From an uncultured Oscillospiraceae bacterium (GTDB lineage: Bacteria > Bacillota > Clostridia > Oscillospirales > Oscillospiraceae), in contig CAKTJC010000001.1 in assembly GCA_934567355.1 (NCBI GenBank), positions 62,001-126,000 of the forward strand: 64,000 nt of DNA. The letters are read 5' to 3'. The position numbers and the translations under genes are program-made. Under the pieces are notes generated by a model that was not told where the DNA came from, did no database searches, and was given only the letters and a program-made list of their open reading frames with translations. Below are positions 26,970 to 35,256 of the stretch, one piece after another; positions within the stretch are counted from its first letter, which is position 1; the number at the start of each line of letters is the position of its first letter.

Positions 26970-27075
26970 CTGTGATCGCCCCCTTCGATTGAAAATACAT
27001 TTCGGTTAGTATATCACAAAAATCAAAAAAAGTCAGCAAAGTATCATTTTTTCTGATTGACAATGCAAGAATTTA

Positions 27076-27103
27076 CCAATTCGACCATATATGTTCGAAT
27101 TGG
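27076..27103. promoter_or_regulatory. 28-bp palindrome between AraC regulator and GH3 gene
   Basis: CCAATTCGA ... TCGAATTGG with central CATATATG: only one base pair breaks the dyad. It lies about 45 bp upstream of the GH3 -10 (TATAAT, 27151-27156), which lacks a good -35, consistent with activator control. Confidence 0.55.
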
Positions 27104-27150
27104 ACCGGTCCCGTGCTGAATCTTCATAGGAAAAATAGGAAAAAAGAAGC

Positions 27151-27156
27151 TATAAT
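27151..27156 (+). promoter_or_regulatory. -10 element of the second GH3 gene
   Basis: A perfect TATAAT with no recognisable -35 at 16-18 bp; leader about 45 nt to the start at 27209. Confidence 0.5.
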
Positions 27157-27208
27157 ACAGACAGCAGCAGGGTTTACACCCGCTGACAATCTGAGAGGAG
27201 AACGAACC

Positions 27209-29713
27209 ATGAGAAAAAAGCTATCCCTTTTGCTCGCACTGGTGCTCGCGCTGTCCTGCACTGCAGCGGCCTTTGGCCAGCAGTATTTCAACGCAGCTAC
27301 CTCCACCGAACTCATCGACCCGACCACCTTCACAAAACCCTATGAGGTAAATCAGGTCGTCGTCGAAGCCGATGAGACCACCGGCCAGGTTCGCCTGGAA
27401 GCCCGCACCAAGGAGATCATCGAAGTCGACGGCCTGAAGTTCAAGGATCTGAACGGCAACGGCCAGCTGGACGTCTACGAAGACTGGCGCCAGGACATCG
27501 ACGCCCGTGTGGACGATCTGCTGAGCCAGATGACCATCGACGAAGAGATCGGCCTGCTGTGGCATGCCTCCACCGGCGGCACCTTCACCTCCATGTACCC
27601 CTACACCGAGGATTGGCTCTACTCCAACGAGCCCACCTACACCGACCAGGACGGCAACTGCTACGTCCCCATGTACCACTCCATCATCTCCGATAACGTT
27701 ACCACCTATCTGCACAATGTCAACGGCACTCCCGATACCCTGATCTATGAGAACAACGCTTTCCAGGAAATTGCCGAGTCTGCCCGTCTGGGCGTTCCCG
27801 TGGTGCTCAGCTGCGACCGCAGCTACAACACCTGGGCCGGCATGGTCAACATGCCCAACTACGCCTTCGGCATTGCCCATGACGAAGAGCTGCTGTACGA
27901 CATGGTCGCCCAGTACGCCGCCGAAGAGCGCGCCATCGGCTTCCATGTTCCCTTCCACTCCTACGGCGTGGAGATCGGCTCCTGGTACGGCGATGACGTG
28001 AACTACATCGCCAAAATGGTCGGCATCGAGACCAAGGCCTATCAGGAAAACGGCGTCAACGCCTGCACCAAGCACTTCATGGCCCGCGGCGGCCGCTCCA
28101 GCTATGCAAACGCCAAGAGCGCTGCCAACCTGCTGGATTCCTGGCTGGTCGGCTGGAAGAGCGCCGTCATCGACAACGGCTCCGGCTGGGTCATGCTGAA
28201 CAACGGCCACCTGCTCAACGACTGCAACGTGTGCTATGACAGCGAGTCCATGGCCATCCTGCGTCAGACCCTGGGCTACGACGGCTGCGTCGTTACCGAC
28301 TGGCCCATGTGGATGCAGAGCCCCTCTGCTTCCGGCACCACCCCCGAGGGTATTGACCTGTCCACCGCTTCCGTCGGCGAGCTGTACGCCATCATTCTCA
28401 ACGCTGATGTCGACCAGATCGGCTGCTTCTTCATGGTCGAACCCGACGTCTCCACCGACTATGACGACATCATCGCCCGCTACCCCGGCATGATGCAGCC
28501 CATGTGGCCCGAGACCATCAAAGAGCAGCTCGCCAACGGCAACCTGACCCAGGCGACCGTTGACAAGCATGCAAAGCGCGTCCTGCGCAACAAGTTTGAG
28601 CTTGGCCTGTTCGAAGACCCCTATGCCGACCTGGATGCCGCCCTGGAGCTGGCTGCCAGCGACGCCTACAAGGCAGAAGCCTTCCAGCTGAACACCATCG
28701 AGGATGTCTATGCTGCCCGGAACGACAGAATGAACGAGATGGACATCCGCCTGCAGACCGAGTCCACCGTCCTGCTGAAGAACGAGGGGAACCTGCTGCC
28801 TCTGGCAAAGGACACCAAGGTCTATGTGGACGGCTCCTCCAAGGATACCACGGCTATGGACATTGAAGCCATCGGCGCCTACGCCCAGATCGTGGATGAC
28901 ATGGAGAGCGCTGATGTCATCATCGCCCATGTGACCGCCATGGACGACAACACCGAGCTGCTGATCGAGGACGCCCAGGATGCCGGCATCCCCATGGCAC
29001 TGCTGTTTGACGGCGGCGTTTCCAACGAGCCCAACGCCTGGGCCATTGAGAACAGCACCGCTGTGATGTTCCTGACCTACGACTGCACCCCCGACCATGG
29101 TTCCTCCATGGGCAACTTCTACCACAAAACCCTGCCCTCCGTCATCGCCGATATGCTCTTCGGTGAAAAGCAGCCCGGCGGCTCCACCGTGTTCGAGATC
29201 GCCCGGAATTCCGACGATGCCGAGATGGATTGGGGCGAGCTGCAGTTTGACACCGGCGTGGACATTCCCACCCGCCTGTATATGGCTGCTACCGTCCGCA
29301 ATAACCCCACCGCAGAGCTGCCCCGCAACCTGGGCGATGTGATCGTTCCCGTTGGCTTCGGCATGCGCTACGGCGAGGATGCCGACATCACCGTGAACAC
29401 CCTGGTCACCGATCAGGTGGTGGAGGAAGTCACTTCCGAAACCTCCTCCGGCACCCGGACCTCCAATGTTGTGATGAACAGCACCATCACCAGCGGCCAG
29501 TCCGTGAAGCTGTATATGATCGCCGAAAACAACGGCGCTGACGGCTCCACCACCGTACAGGTCCTGGAGGGTGAGACCGTCCTGGCTTCCAAGTACATCA
29601 GCGTGGCAGGCGGCTCCTTCGTGGTCGTCACCATTGAAGTGCCTCTGGAAGGCGCCGGTGAGCACACCCTCACCGTCGGCGGCAACACCATCGTCATCAC
29701 CGTCGCTGAATAA
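27209..29713 (+). CDS. Secreted glycoside hydrolase family 3 enzyme (paralogue)
   Basis: An 834-aa exported GH3 protein. Signal peptide MRKKLSLLLALVLALSCTAA, a canonical EF-hand-like calcium loop (DLNGNGQLDVYED, about residue 95), GH3 barrel with nucleophile Asp in CVVTDWPMWMQS, sandwich domain (ESTVLLKNEGNLLPLAKDT) and a C-terminal beta-sandwich (AENNGADGSTTVQVLEG). ATG at 27209 follows AGAGGAG. Its N-terminal boundary and calcium loop match the other GH3 in this window, so the two arose by duplication. An AraC-type regulator is divergently encoded next door. Substrate unknown. Confidence 0.9.
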   Translation: MRKKLSLLLALVLALSCTAAAFGQQYFNAATSTELIDPTTFTKPYEVNQVVVEADETTGQVRLEARTKEIIEVDGLKFKDLNGNGQLDVYEDWRQDIDARVDDLLSQMTIDEEIGLLWHASTGGTFTSMYPYTEDWLYSNEPTYTDQDGNCYVPMYHSIISDNVTTYLHNVNGTPDTLIYENNAFQEIAESARLGVPVVLSCDRSYNTWAGMVNMPNYAFGIAHDEELLYDMVAQYAAEERAIGFHVPFHSYGVEIGSWYGDDVNYIAKMVGIETKAYQENGVNACTKHFMARGGRSSYANAKSAANLLDSWLVGWKSAVIDNGSGWVMLNNGHLLNDCNVCYDSESMAILRQTLGYDGCVVTDWPMWMQSPSASGTTPEGIDLSTASVGELYAIILNADVDQIGCFFMVEPDVSTDYDDIIARYPGMMQPMWPETIKEQLANGNLTQATVDKHAKRVLRNKFELGLFEDPYADLDAALELAASDAYKAEAFQLNTIEDVYAARNDRMNEMDIRLQTESTVLLKNEGNLLPLAKDTKVYVDGSSKDTTAMDIEAIGAYAQIVDDMESADVIIAHVTAMDDNTELLIEDAQDAGIPMALLFDGGVSNEPNAWAIENSTAVMFLTYDCTPDHGSSMGNFYHKTLPSVIADMLFGEKQPGGSTVFEIARNSDDAEMDWGELQFDTGVDIPTRLYMAATVRNNPTAELPRNLGDVIVPVGFGMRYGEDADITVNTLVTDQVVEEVTSETSSGTRTSNVVMNSTITSGQSVKLYMIAENNGADGSTTVQVLEGETVLASKYISVAGGSFVVVTIEVPLEGAGEHTLTVGGNTIVITVAE

Positions 29714-29725
29714 TTCTCTCAGTCC

Positions 29726-29756
29726 AAAAGGGGCGGGCGCAAGCCCGTCCCTTTTT
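29726..29756 (+). terminator. Terminator of the second GH3 gene
   Basis: GGGGCGGGC and GCCCGTCCC arms with GCAA loop, flanked by AAAA and TTTTT. Confidence 0.85.
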
Positions 29757-29760
29757 CGCG

Positions 29761-29800
29761 CACCAAAAAGCCGCCCCATTTTTGGGGCGGCTTTTTGGTG
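29761..29800 (-). terminator. Terminator of rnpB
   Basis: A 17-bp perfect stem (caccaaaaagccgcccc and complement) with a 6-nt loop follows the rnpB 3' end; the stem itself contains the A/T tract and can act in both directions. Confidence 0.8.
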
Positions 29801-30147
29801 CGGCGCGGGCCTGTAAGCCGGGTTCTGTTTTGACAGCCATCTATCTAGCCCTGCGGTTGCCCGCAGGATCAAGCCGCCTCCTCGGGACGGTCGGGCAGAC
29901 CTGCATGTCCCTCCACGGCGTTGCTCCGGGATAGAGTTTACATCGTAAAACCCATGTTACCATGGGCCGGGTGCGCTCTTACCGCACCTTTTCACCCTTA
30001 CCCTGCAAGCAGGGCGGTATCTCTCTGTTGCACTTGTCCTAGGGTTACCCCCGGCGGGCGTTACCCGTTATCCCTGCCCTGTGGAGCCCGGACTTTCCTC
30101 ATCTGGAACCTTTCGGTTTCCATCCGCGGCTGTCCAGCCTGCGCTGC
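29800..30147 (-). ncRNA. rnpB: RNase P RNA, bacterial class A
   Basis: The catalytic RNA of RNase P, which trims tRNA 5' leaders. On the minus strand the 5' part contains the hallmark GAGGAAAGTCCGGGCTCC and the 3' part ACAGAACCCGGCTTACAG with AGATAGATGGCTG shortly before it; these are the universally conserved P4 strands. Ends were set by pairing the terminal helix P1 (GCaGCGCaGGC with GCCCGCGCCGC) and by the promoter 7 nt upstream. Length of about 348 nt is normal for class A. Confidence 0.95.
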
Positions 30148-30153
30148 GGGATT

Positions 30154-30182
30154 ATTCTAACCCAAAGGCGGCGAATTGTCAA
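30154..30182 (-). promoter_or_regulatory. Promoter of rnpB
   Basis: On the minus strand a perfect TTGACA (30177-30182), 17-bp spacer and TAGAAT (30154-30159). Confidence 0.85.
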
Positions 30183-30188
30183 ATCCCC

Positions 30189-30217
30189 TTGCAAATTCTT
30201 TTTGAAAAGGGTATACT
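30189..30217 (+). promoter_or_regulatory. Promoter of the murD-ispD-ispF operon
   Basis: TTGCAA (30189-30194), 17-bp spacer, TATACT (30212-30217). It overlaps little with the divergent rnpB promoter. Confidence 0.75.
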
Positions 30218-30249
30218 GGCACCATGGAACCAATTGGGAGGCAACATAA

Positions 30250-31602
30250 ATGGATGCTTTTAATGAATATTTTAATTCCCTGCGGGGCAAAAAAATTGCC
30301 GTGCTGGGTCTTGGTGTGAGCAACCGCCCCCTGGTGCGGCTGCTGCTGGAATTTGGCTGTGATGTTACCGGCTGCGACAAAACGCCCCGGGAGAAGCTGG
30401 ATGCCGAAGTGCTGGCGCTGGAGCAATCCGGCTGCCGTCTTTGCGTCGGCGAGCACTACCTGGATGATGTGGCGGCGGACGTGGTGTTCCGCACCCCCGG
30501 AATGCACCCGGGTAACCCCGCCATCTGCCGCCTGCGGGAGCAAGGCGCGGCCATCACCTCTGAAATGGATGTGTTCTTCCGGGTGGCACCCTGCCACTTG
30601 ATTGGCGTCACCGGCTCCGACGGCAAGACCACCACCACCACCCTGATTTCCGAAATGCTGAAAGCGGCCGGAAGAAAGGTCTGGCTGGGCGGCAACATCG
30701 GCACGCCCCTGCTGCCCCTGTGCCGCCAGATGAAAGCGGACGACTATGCCGTGGTGGAGCTCAGCTCCTTCCAGCTCATGGACATGACCCACAGCCCCCA
30801 GCGGGCGGTGGTCACCAACCTGGCCCCCAATCATCTGGATATTCACAAGGACATGGAAGAATATGTGGAAGCAAAGAAGAATATCTTCCGCTTCCAGACA
30901 GAAAAAGACCTTCTGGTGCTCAACGCCGACAATGCCATCACCGCCGGATTCACCGGGGTGGGGCAGACCCATTTTTTCTCCCGGAAGGGGAAAACCAACT
31001 GCATCTGGCAGGAGGGGGACTGGATTGTGCGCCGGGGGGAGCGGGTGCTGAATGTCCATGACATTCTCATTCCCGGTGTCCATAATATTGAAAACTATAT
31101 GGCAGCCATGGCGGCAGTGGACGGCCTGGTGCGTGACGAGGATATTTGCATCGTTGCCAAGAATTTCGGCGGTGTGGAGCACCGCATTGAGCTGGTGCGG
31201 GTGAAGGACGGGGTGAAATTCTACAATGATTCCATTGCCTCCTCTCCCAGCCGCACCATTGCCGGACTGCGCAGCTTCACCCAAAAGGTGATTTTGATTG
31301 CAGGAGGCTATGACAAGCACATCCCCTATGACGTGCTGGGGCCAGAAATCTGCGCCCATGTCTCCCAGGTGTTCCTGTGCGGTGCCACGGCAGATAAGAT
31401 TCGCGCCTGTGTGGAAGGCTGCACCGGGGAGAAGCCGGAGATGACGGACTGCGGCGATTTTGACAGCGCCGTGCTGGCGGCGGCAAGAGCCGCAAAACCG
31501 GGGGACATTGTGCTCATGAGCCCGGCCAGCGCCTCCTTTGACCAGTTCAAGAATTTCATGGAGCGGGGCAACCGCTTCAAGCAGCTGGTAAAGGAGCTGT
31601 AA
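30250..31602 (+). CDS. murD: UDP-N-acetylmuramoyl-L-alanine--D-glutamate ligase
   Basis: A 450-aa cytoplasmic ligase that adds D-Glu to UDP-MurNAc-L-Ala in peptidoglycan synthesis. The N-terminal Rossmann-like domain has VLGLGVSN, the central ATP-binding domain GVTGSDGKTTTTTL, then VELSSFQL, NLAPNHLD and, at the domain junction, HNIENYMAA; the C-terminal domain has FYNDSIASSP and LMSPASASFDQF. All are MurD signatures rather than MurC/E/F. ATG at 30250 follows GGGAGG. It is followed after 1 bp by ispD, an unusual joining of cell-wall and isoprenoid genes that could balance lipid-carrier supply with precursor synthesis (inference). Confidence 0.95.
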   Translation: MDAFNEYFNSLRGKKIAVLGLGVSNRPLVRLLLEFGCDVTGCDKTPREKLDAEVLALEQSGCRLCVGEHYLDDVAADVVFRTPGMHPGNPAICRLREQGAAITSEMDVFFRVAPCHLIGVTGSDGKTTTTTLISEMLKAAGRKVWLGGNIGTPLLPLCRQMKADDYAVVELSSFQLMDMTHSPQRAVVTNLAPNHLDIHKDMEEYVEAKKNIFRFQTEKDLLVLNADNAITAGFTGVGQTHFFSRKGKTNCIWQEGDWIVRRGERVLNVHDILIPGVHNIENYMAAMAAVDGLVRDEDICIVAKNFGGVEHRIELVRVKDGVKFYNDSIASSPSRTIAGLRSFTQKVILIAGGYDKHIPYDVLGPEICAHVSQVFLCGATADKIRACVEGCTGEKPEMTDCGDFDSAVLAAARAAKPGDIVLMSPASASFDQFKNFMERGNRFKQLVKEL

Positions 31603-31603
31603 C

Positions 31604-32326
31604 ATGAACATTGCCAAGCTCACCAAATTGGGGCGCAAGGCGCTGCCCCTGAAAACCTGCGGCGCGGTGATCGTGGCCGCCGGTTCCGCCTCCCGCATGG
31701 GCGGCATTGACAAGGTGATGGCTCCTTTGGGCGGCGACCCCATGATTGTCCGCACGGTCAGAGCCTTCCAGCAGTGCGAGGCCATCGCGGAAATCGTCAT
31801 TGTCACCCGCCCGGATTTGATTCGCCCCATTTCTGGCCTTTGCGCTGGGATGGATAAGGTGCGGGCGGTGGTGGCCGGGGGAGCCAGCCGCCAGGCATCC
31901 GTGTGGCTGGGGCTGAACGCCCTGTCGGAGGGCATCCAGCTGGCTGCCATCCACGATGGGGCAAGACCCCTGATTTCCGGCGCGGTGATTGACCGTACCG
32001 TTCGCGCCGCCAACAGCTATGGCGCGGCAGCCCCTGCCATCCCGGTGAAGGACACCATTAAGATTGTGAAAAGCGGCCTGGTGGAGGAAACCCCCGACCG
32101 GGCAACCCTGCAAGCGGTGCAGACCCCCCAGGTGTTTGACTTTGACCTGCTGCGGGGGGCGCTGAAAAAGGCGGAGGAGGAAAGGGCCGCGGTCACCGAC
32201 GACTGCTCCGCTGTGGAGCGGCTGGGGATGAAAATTAAAATTGTGGAGGGGGACGAGCGGAATTTGAAGGTCACCACCCCCCTGGATTTGAAAATTGCGG
32301 AAATGCTTTTGGAGGAACAGAAATGA
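31604..32326 (+). CDS. ispD: 2-C-methyl-D-erythritol 4-phosphate cytidylyltransferase
   Basis: A 240-aa enzyme of the MEP isoprenoid pathway that makes CDP-methylerythritol. The nucleotide-binding loop [29 protein letters not shown] (metal-binding Asp), the KDTIKIV segment and the [10 protein letters not shown] motif identify IspD. The first about 20 residues before AVIVAAG are a little longer than usual; an internal start is possible but ATG at 31604 sits 1 bp after murD with good coupling. It overlaps ispF by 4 bp (ATGA). Confidence 0.95.
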   Translation: MNIAKLTKLGRKALPLKTCGAVIVAAGSASRMGGIDKVMAPLGGDPMIVRTVRAFQQCEAIAEIVIVTRPDLIRPISGLCAGMDKVRAVVAGGASRQASVWLGLNALSEGIQLAAIHDGARPLISGAVIDRTVRAANSYGAAAPAIPVKDTIKIVKSGLVEETPDRATLQAVQTPQVFDFDLLRGALKKAEEERAAVTDDCSAVERLGMKIKIVEGDERNLKVTTPLDLKIAEMLLEEQK

Positions 32327-32790
32327 GAATTGGTCACGGCTATGACGTCCACCGGTTGACCCGCGGGCGGGACTTGATTCTGGGCGGCGTGAAGATTCCC
32401 TATGAATTGGGGCTGGACGGCCACTCCGATGCGGATGTGCTGCTCCATGCGGTGATGGATGCCCTGCTGGGGGCGGCGGCCCTGCGGGATATTGGCTATC
32501 ATTTCCCGGACACCGACCCGGCCTACAAGGGGGCGGACTCCATGGAGCTGCTGAAAATTGTGGGACAGAAGATTGCTGCCGCCGGTTACCGGGTGGGCAA
32601 TATTGACGTGACCATGATTGCCCAGAAGCCCAAGCTCAAGGACTATATCCCCGCCATGACGGAAAACATCGCCCGCGCCCTGGACATTCCGGTGGGTCGG
32701 GTGAATGTGAAGGCCACCACCGAGGAAAAGCTGGGCTTTACCGGCTCCGGCGAGGGAATGCGCTGCCACGCGGTGTGCCTGCTGGAATAA
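32323..32790 (+). CDS. ispF: 2-C-methyl-D-erythritol 2,4-cyclodiphosphate synthase
   Basis: A 155-aa enzyme catalysing the next-but-one MEP step, ring closure to methylerythritol cyclodiphosphate. [11 protein letters not shown] supplies zinc ligands Asp and His, [20 protein letters not shown] the third His and CDP pocket, then [13 protein letters not shown] and the C-terminal [16 protein letters not shown]. Length is exactly typical. Last gene of the operon. Confidence 0.97.
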   Translation: MRIGHGYDVHRLTRGRDLILGGVKIPYELGLDGHSDADVLLHAVMDALLGAAALRDIGYHFPDTDPAYKGADSMELLKIVGQKIAAAGYRVGNIDVTMIAQKPKLKDYIPAMTENIARALDIPVGRVNVKATTEEKLGFTGSGEGMRCHAVCLLE

Positions 32791-32797
32791 ATACGGA

Positions 32798-32832
32798 AAC
32801 CCCTGAGCCTCAGCAGCTCAGGGGTTCGTCTT
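32798..32832 (+). terminator. Terminator of murD-ispDF, possibly bidirectional
   Basis: Stem aacccctgagc / gctcaggggtt with a 7-nt loop and a following CGTCTTTTATTTT; it also lies at the 3' end of the converging FeS gene. Confidence 0.8.
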
Positions 32833-33654
32833 TTATTTTGTTCGCTTGAAGCCCAGATGCAGCGCCTTTGCGGGGCACGCTTTTACGCAGTCGCCGCAGC
32901 GGATGCATTCGGCACTGTTGGGGGTGCGGCTGGGGTCAACACACATTTTGCAGGCGGCAGCGCACCTGCCGCAGCGGACGCATTTCTCCGCATCCAAGTC
33001 CATGCGGCACAGCGCGAATCGATTGAACAGCCCATAAATGGCTCCCAGCGGGCACAGATATTTACAGAAGGGGCGGAAAATCACGGCACTGGCTGCAATG
33101 ATCCAGAAGAACACAAAGAACTTCCAAAGGAAAATGCCTCCCAGCTGTGCCCGCACCATGCCGTCCCGGGCGGCAAGCAGGATGCCTGCCAGCGTGCCGG
33201 AGGGGCACAGGTATTTGCAGAAAAACGGCGTCAGCGGGTAAAGCATCGGCAATACCACCACCAGCAGCACCAGCACGACATACTTGAGCTTCCGCATCGG
33301 CCGATCCGCCCGGAAACGGTTGCGCTTTGGAACGCCGGGGATCAGGTGCAGCAGCTCCTGGATCAGGCCGAAGGGGCACAGGAAGCCGCACACCGCCCGC
33401 CCCAGCACCGCGCCGAAAAACAGCAGCAATCCCACAACATAATAGGGGATCCGGATCCGCAGGCCGGACAGGAAATTTTGCAGTGAGCCCATGGGGCAGG
33501 CTCCCACCGCGCCGGGGCAGGAATAGCAATTGAGGCCGGGGACGCAGACATTCTTCCCCGCGCCCTGGTAGATCTTCCCGGTGAAAAAGCCCTTCAGATT
33601 GGCATTTTGCAGCAGCGCAGCCGCGCCCTGAATGCCAAAGCGTTTTTTATCCAA
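32833..33654 (-). CDS. NapH/NosR-like polyferredoxin membrane protein
   Basis: A 273-aa membrane protein with several spans and multiple Cys motifs: CVPGLNCYSCPGAVGACP, then CGFLCPFG, CKYLCPSG and CKYLCPLG (the NapH/NosR/YccM type), followed by two [4Fe-4S] ferredoxin motifs CVRCGRCAAACKMC and CIRCGDCVKACP. It probably passes electrons from the membrane or cytoplasm to the exterior. The start is a TTG at 33654 (LDKKRFG), overlapping the CXXC micro-gene by 8 bp; the GGAG site lies within that gene. The upstream TlpA-like protein may be the electron acceptor, giving an extracytoplasmic thiol reduction route (inference). Confidence 0.85.
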   Translation of the reverse strand: MDKKRFGIQGAAALLQNANLKGFFTGKIYQGAGKNVCVPGLNCYSCPGAVGACPMGSLQNFLSGLRIRIPYYVVGLLLFFGAVLGRAVCGFLCPFGLIQELLHLIPGVPKRNRFRADRPMRKLKYVVLVLLVVVLPMLYPLTPFFCKYLCPSGTLAGILLAARDGMVRAQLGGIFLWKFFVFFWIIAASAVIFRPFCKYLCPLGAIYGLFNRFALCRMDLDAEKCVRCGRCAAACKMCVDPSRTPNSAECIRCGDCVKACPAKALHLGFKRTK

Positions 33655-33784
33655 TGCCCACACACTCCATGCACACCCGGATGGCCTTTGCCAGCACCTG
33701 CGCCGGCTGCTTCTGCACAATGCCGATGGCAATCAGCGCGGCAGCTGCCGCCAAAGCCAGGGCAGCGGGATAATTCTTTTTCAT
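33647..33784 (-). CDS. CD1871A-family CXXC micro-protein (45 aa)
   Basis: A tiny gene: ATG at 33784, TAA at 33647. The product begins MKKNYPAALALAAAAALIAI (one membrane helix) and ends with CMECVGIG, the CXXC tail of the CD1871A family found in Clostridia next to 4Fe-4S membrane proteins. The start overlaps the TlpA gene by ATGA and the end overlaps the FeS gene by 8 bp, so all three are coupled. The CXXC may exchange thiols or bind metal; its role is not established. Confidence 0.85.
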   Translation of the reverse strand: MKKNYPAALALAAAAALIAIGIVQKQPAQVLAKAIRVCMECVGIG

Positions 33785-34818
33785 AGCAGTTCCTCGATCA
33801 GCTCCACCCAGCTGTCGTAGTCCATGGCGCCGGCGAAGCTGTCCTTTACGATGCCGCCGGAGCTCCCGATGATGACGGTGGTGGGCACATAGCCGGTTTG
33901 CAGGAAATCAAATTCATCGGTGTAGCGCAGGATGGGATAGGTAACGCCGGTTCTGTCCAGCACGGCCTGAACGTCCTCGTCAGAATCCGGCGTGGCAAAT
34001 ACGCCGATGACCTGCACGCCTCTGTCGGCATATTCCTGGCTGAGCTTTTGCAGATCCGGCATCTCACCGACGCAGGGGCCGCACCAGGGCTCCCAGAAGT
34101 TTAGAATGGTCAGGCTGTGTCCGGCCAAAATCTGCTCCGTGACGGGATTGCCTTCAAAGTCCGTGGTGCTGAACAAAAATTCCGGGGCGAAGGGCATGTC
34201 CCGCTCCTGCCAGCGGAAGGAGATCTCCCACACATACAGCTGCTGCCCGTCGCTGACCACCTGATAGGTAAATACCTCGGCAATTTCCGGATCCTCCGGG
34301 TAAAAGCGGATCGTCTCAAAGCCCTCTGCCAGGGCGGACAACAGGAAGCGCTGATTCCCGTCCTCGTCCGGCTCCATCGCCTCCAGCGCCGCAATGCCGC
34401 CTGTTTCCATTTCCGGCTCCCAGGTGCCGGGCAGTGTGATCTCACTGCCGGTGATCACGTTCAGCCCCTCGTCCACCGTAACAGGAACCGTGAACCGATA
34501 CAGCGGCTGCACGCTCTCCCAGGGGCGCTGATAAGAAAAGGTGATCTCCGCCGTGCCGGCTGCCGCGCCGGTGATGCGGAAATTGTGCACAGCAGGAGCG
34601 CCTTGCAGATAGGGATCCGTCTCCTGCGTGGCAATTTCCAGGTCATCCGCCTGGGCGACCGTTTCATCGCTGGAGCTTACCAGCCATTCATAGCCCGTGC
34701 TGGGGTTGCAGGCCAGGGTCAGGCTGACACAGCGCTGGGGCTCCCCCTCATAGTCTGCCCGGACAGCCGGAGCCGCCAGCAGGGCAAGGGCGAGGAAAAG
34801 GCAAAAAATACGTTTCAT
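33781..34818 (-). CDS. Chagasin-like domain fused to TlpA thioredoxin domain
   Basis: A 345-aa exported protein. Signal peptide (MKRIFCLFLALALLAAPAVR), then a chagasin/I42 inhibitor-like domain showing all three loop motifs: NPSTGYEW (residues about 38-45), the middle glycine loop in ITGAAAGTAEI and RPWE (about 98-101). A linker region with an inserted beta-rich segment follows, then a TlpA/ResA-type thioredoxin fold with active site WEPWCGPCVGEMPDLQKL (WCGPC, about residue 243) and cis-Pro VPTTVIIG. The thioredoxin part suggests an extracytoplasmic thiol reductant. Coupling to a cysteine protease inhibitor-like domain is unusual. First gene of the three-gene redox operon, 12 bp after the small membrane protein gene. 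Confidence 0.82.
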   Translation of the reverse strand: MKRIFCLFLALALLAAPAVRADYEGEPQRCVSLTLACNPSTGYEWLVSSSDETVAQADDLEIATQETDPYLQGAPAVHNFRITGAAAGTAEITFSYQRPWESVQPLYRFTVPVTVDEGLNVITGSEITLPGTWEPEMETGGIAALEAMEPDEDGNQRFLLSALAEGFETIRFYPEDPEIAEVFTYQVVSDGQQLYVWEISFRWQERDMPFAPEFLFSTTDFEGNPVTEQILAGHSLTILNFWEPWCGPCVGEMPDLQKLSQEYADRGVQVIGVFATPDSDEDVQAVLDRTGVTYPILRYTDEFDFLQTGYVPTTVIIGSSGGIVKDSFAGAMDYDSWVELIEELL

Positions 34819-34830
34819 GATCCGTCCTCC

Positions 34831-35091
34831 TTAGCGTTTTCTTTTCCATTTCACTATACGATATGCATCAGGAAAAATCAACAACGCAAAATGAAAAAGC
34901 ACGGCAAGATTCCCGGTAAAATCAGGAAAGCTCGCAGTGCTTTTCAATATCGTGACCGCAGTACCGGATGGCCGGTACGCTGCATCGGCTTCTGCCACAG
35001 TCAGCACATCGCCGGTGACGGTGGCGATCAGGTAAAAACCAATGGCAAAAAACAACAAAATTGTTCCGATAATCCGAAAAGTTCGACTCAT
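34831..35091 (-). CDS. Small membrane protein of unknown function
   Basis: An 86-aa protein with two predicted helices (residues about 5-30, TFRIIGTILLFFAIGFYLIA, and 58-75) and a basic C-terminus WKRKR. No family recognised. The ribosome site GGAGG is buried in a 9-bp hairpin at the very 5' end of the predicted transcript. It starts the transcript that probably also contains the chagasin-TlpA, CXXC and FeS genes. Confidence 0.6.
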   Translation of the reverse strand: MSRTFRIIGTILLFFAIGFYLIATVTGDVLTVAEADAAYRPSGTAVTILKSTASFPDFTGNLAVLFHFALLIFPDAYRIVKWKRKR

Positions 35092-35093
35092 TT

Positions 35094-35120
35094 ACGCACC
35101 TCCTTCCAGGTGAGGTGCGT
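35094..35120 (-). promoter_or_regulatory. RBS-sequestering hairpin
   Basis: ACGCACCTC and GAGGTGCGT (minus strand) pair perfectly over 9 bp with a 9-nt loop; the 3' arm contains the GGAGG ribosome site 7 nt before the start at 35091. The predicted transcript starts at about 35117, so this hairpin would be the mRNA 5' end. Confidence 0.55.
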
Positions 35121-35123
35121 TTA

Positions 35124-35152
35124 ATCATAACGGATTTTCCAAATGATATCAA
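35124..35152 (-). promoter_or_regulatory. Promoter of the small-membrane-protein/TlpA operon
   Basis: On the minus strand TTGATA (35147-35152), 17-bp spacer, TATGAT (35124-35129). Confidence 0.65.
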
Positions 35153-35256
35153 TTGACAATTCTGCCAAAAAGGTGCAGAACTTCTTATGTGCATTGCCAT
35201 ATTCATCCGCCCGCAGCGCGTGGAAAACGGATAAACCTGAGAAAAAAAGCAGCCGG

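Noticed and set aside
29800..30147. Protein-coding frames across this region
   Set aside because: The sequence is the RNase P RNA with its conserved P4 strands and promoter.
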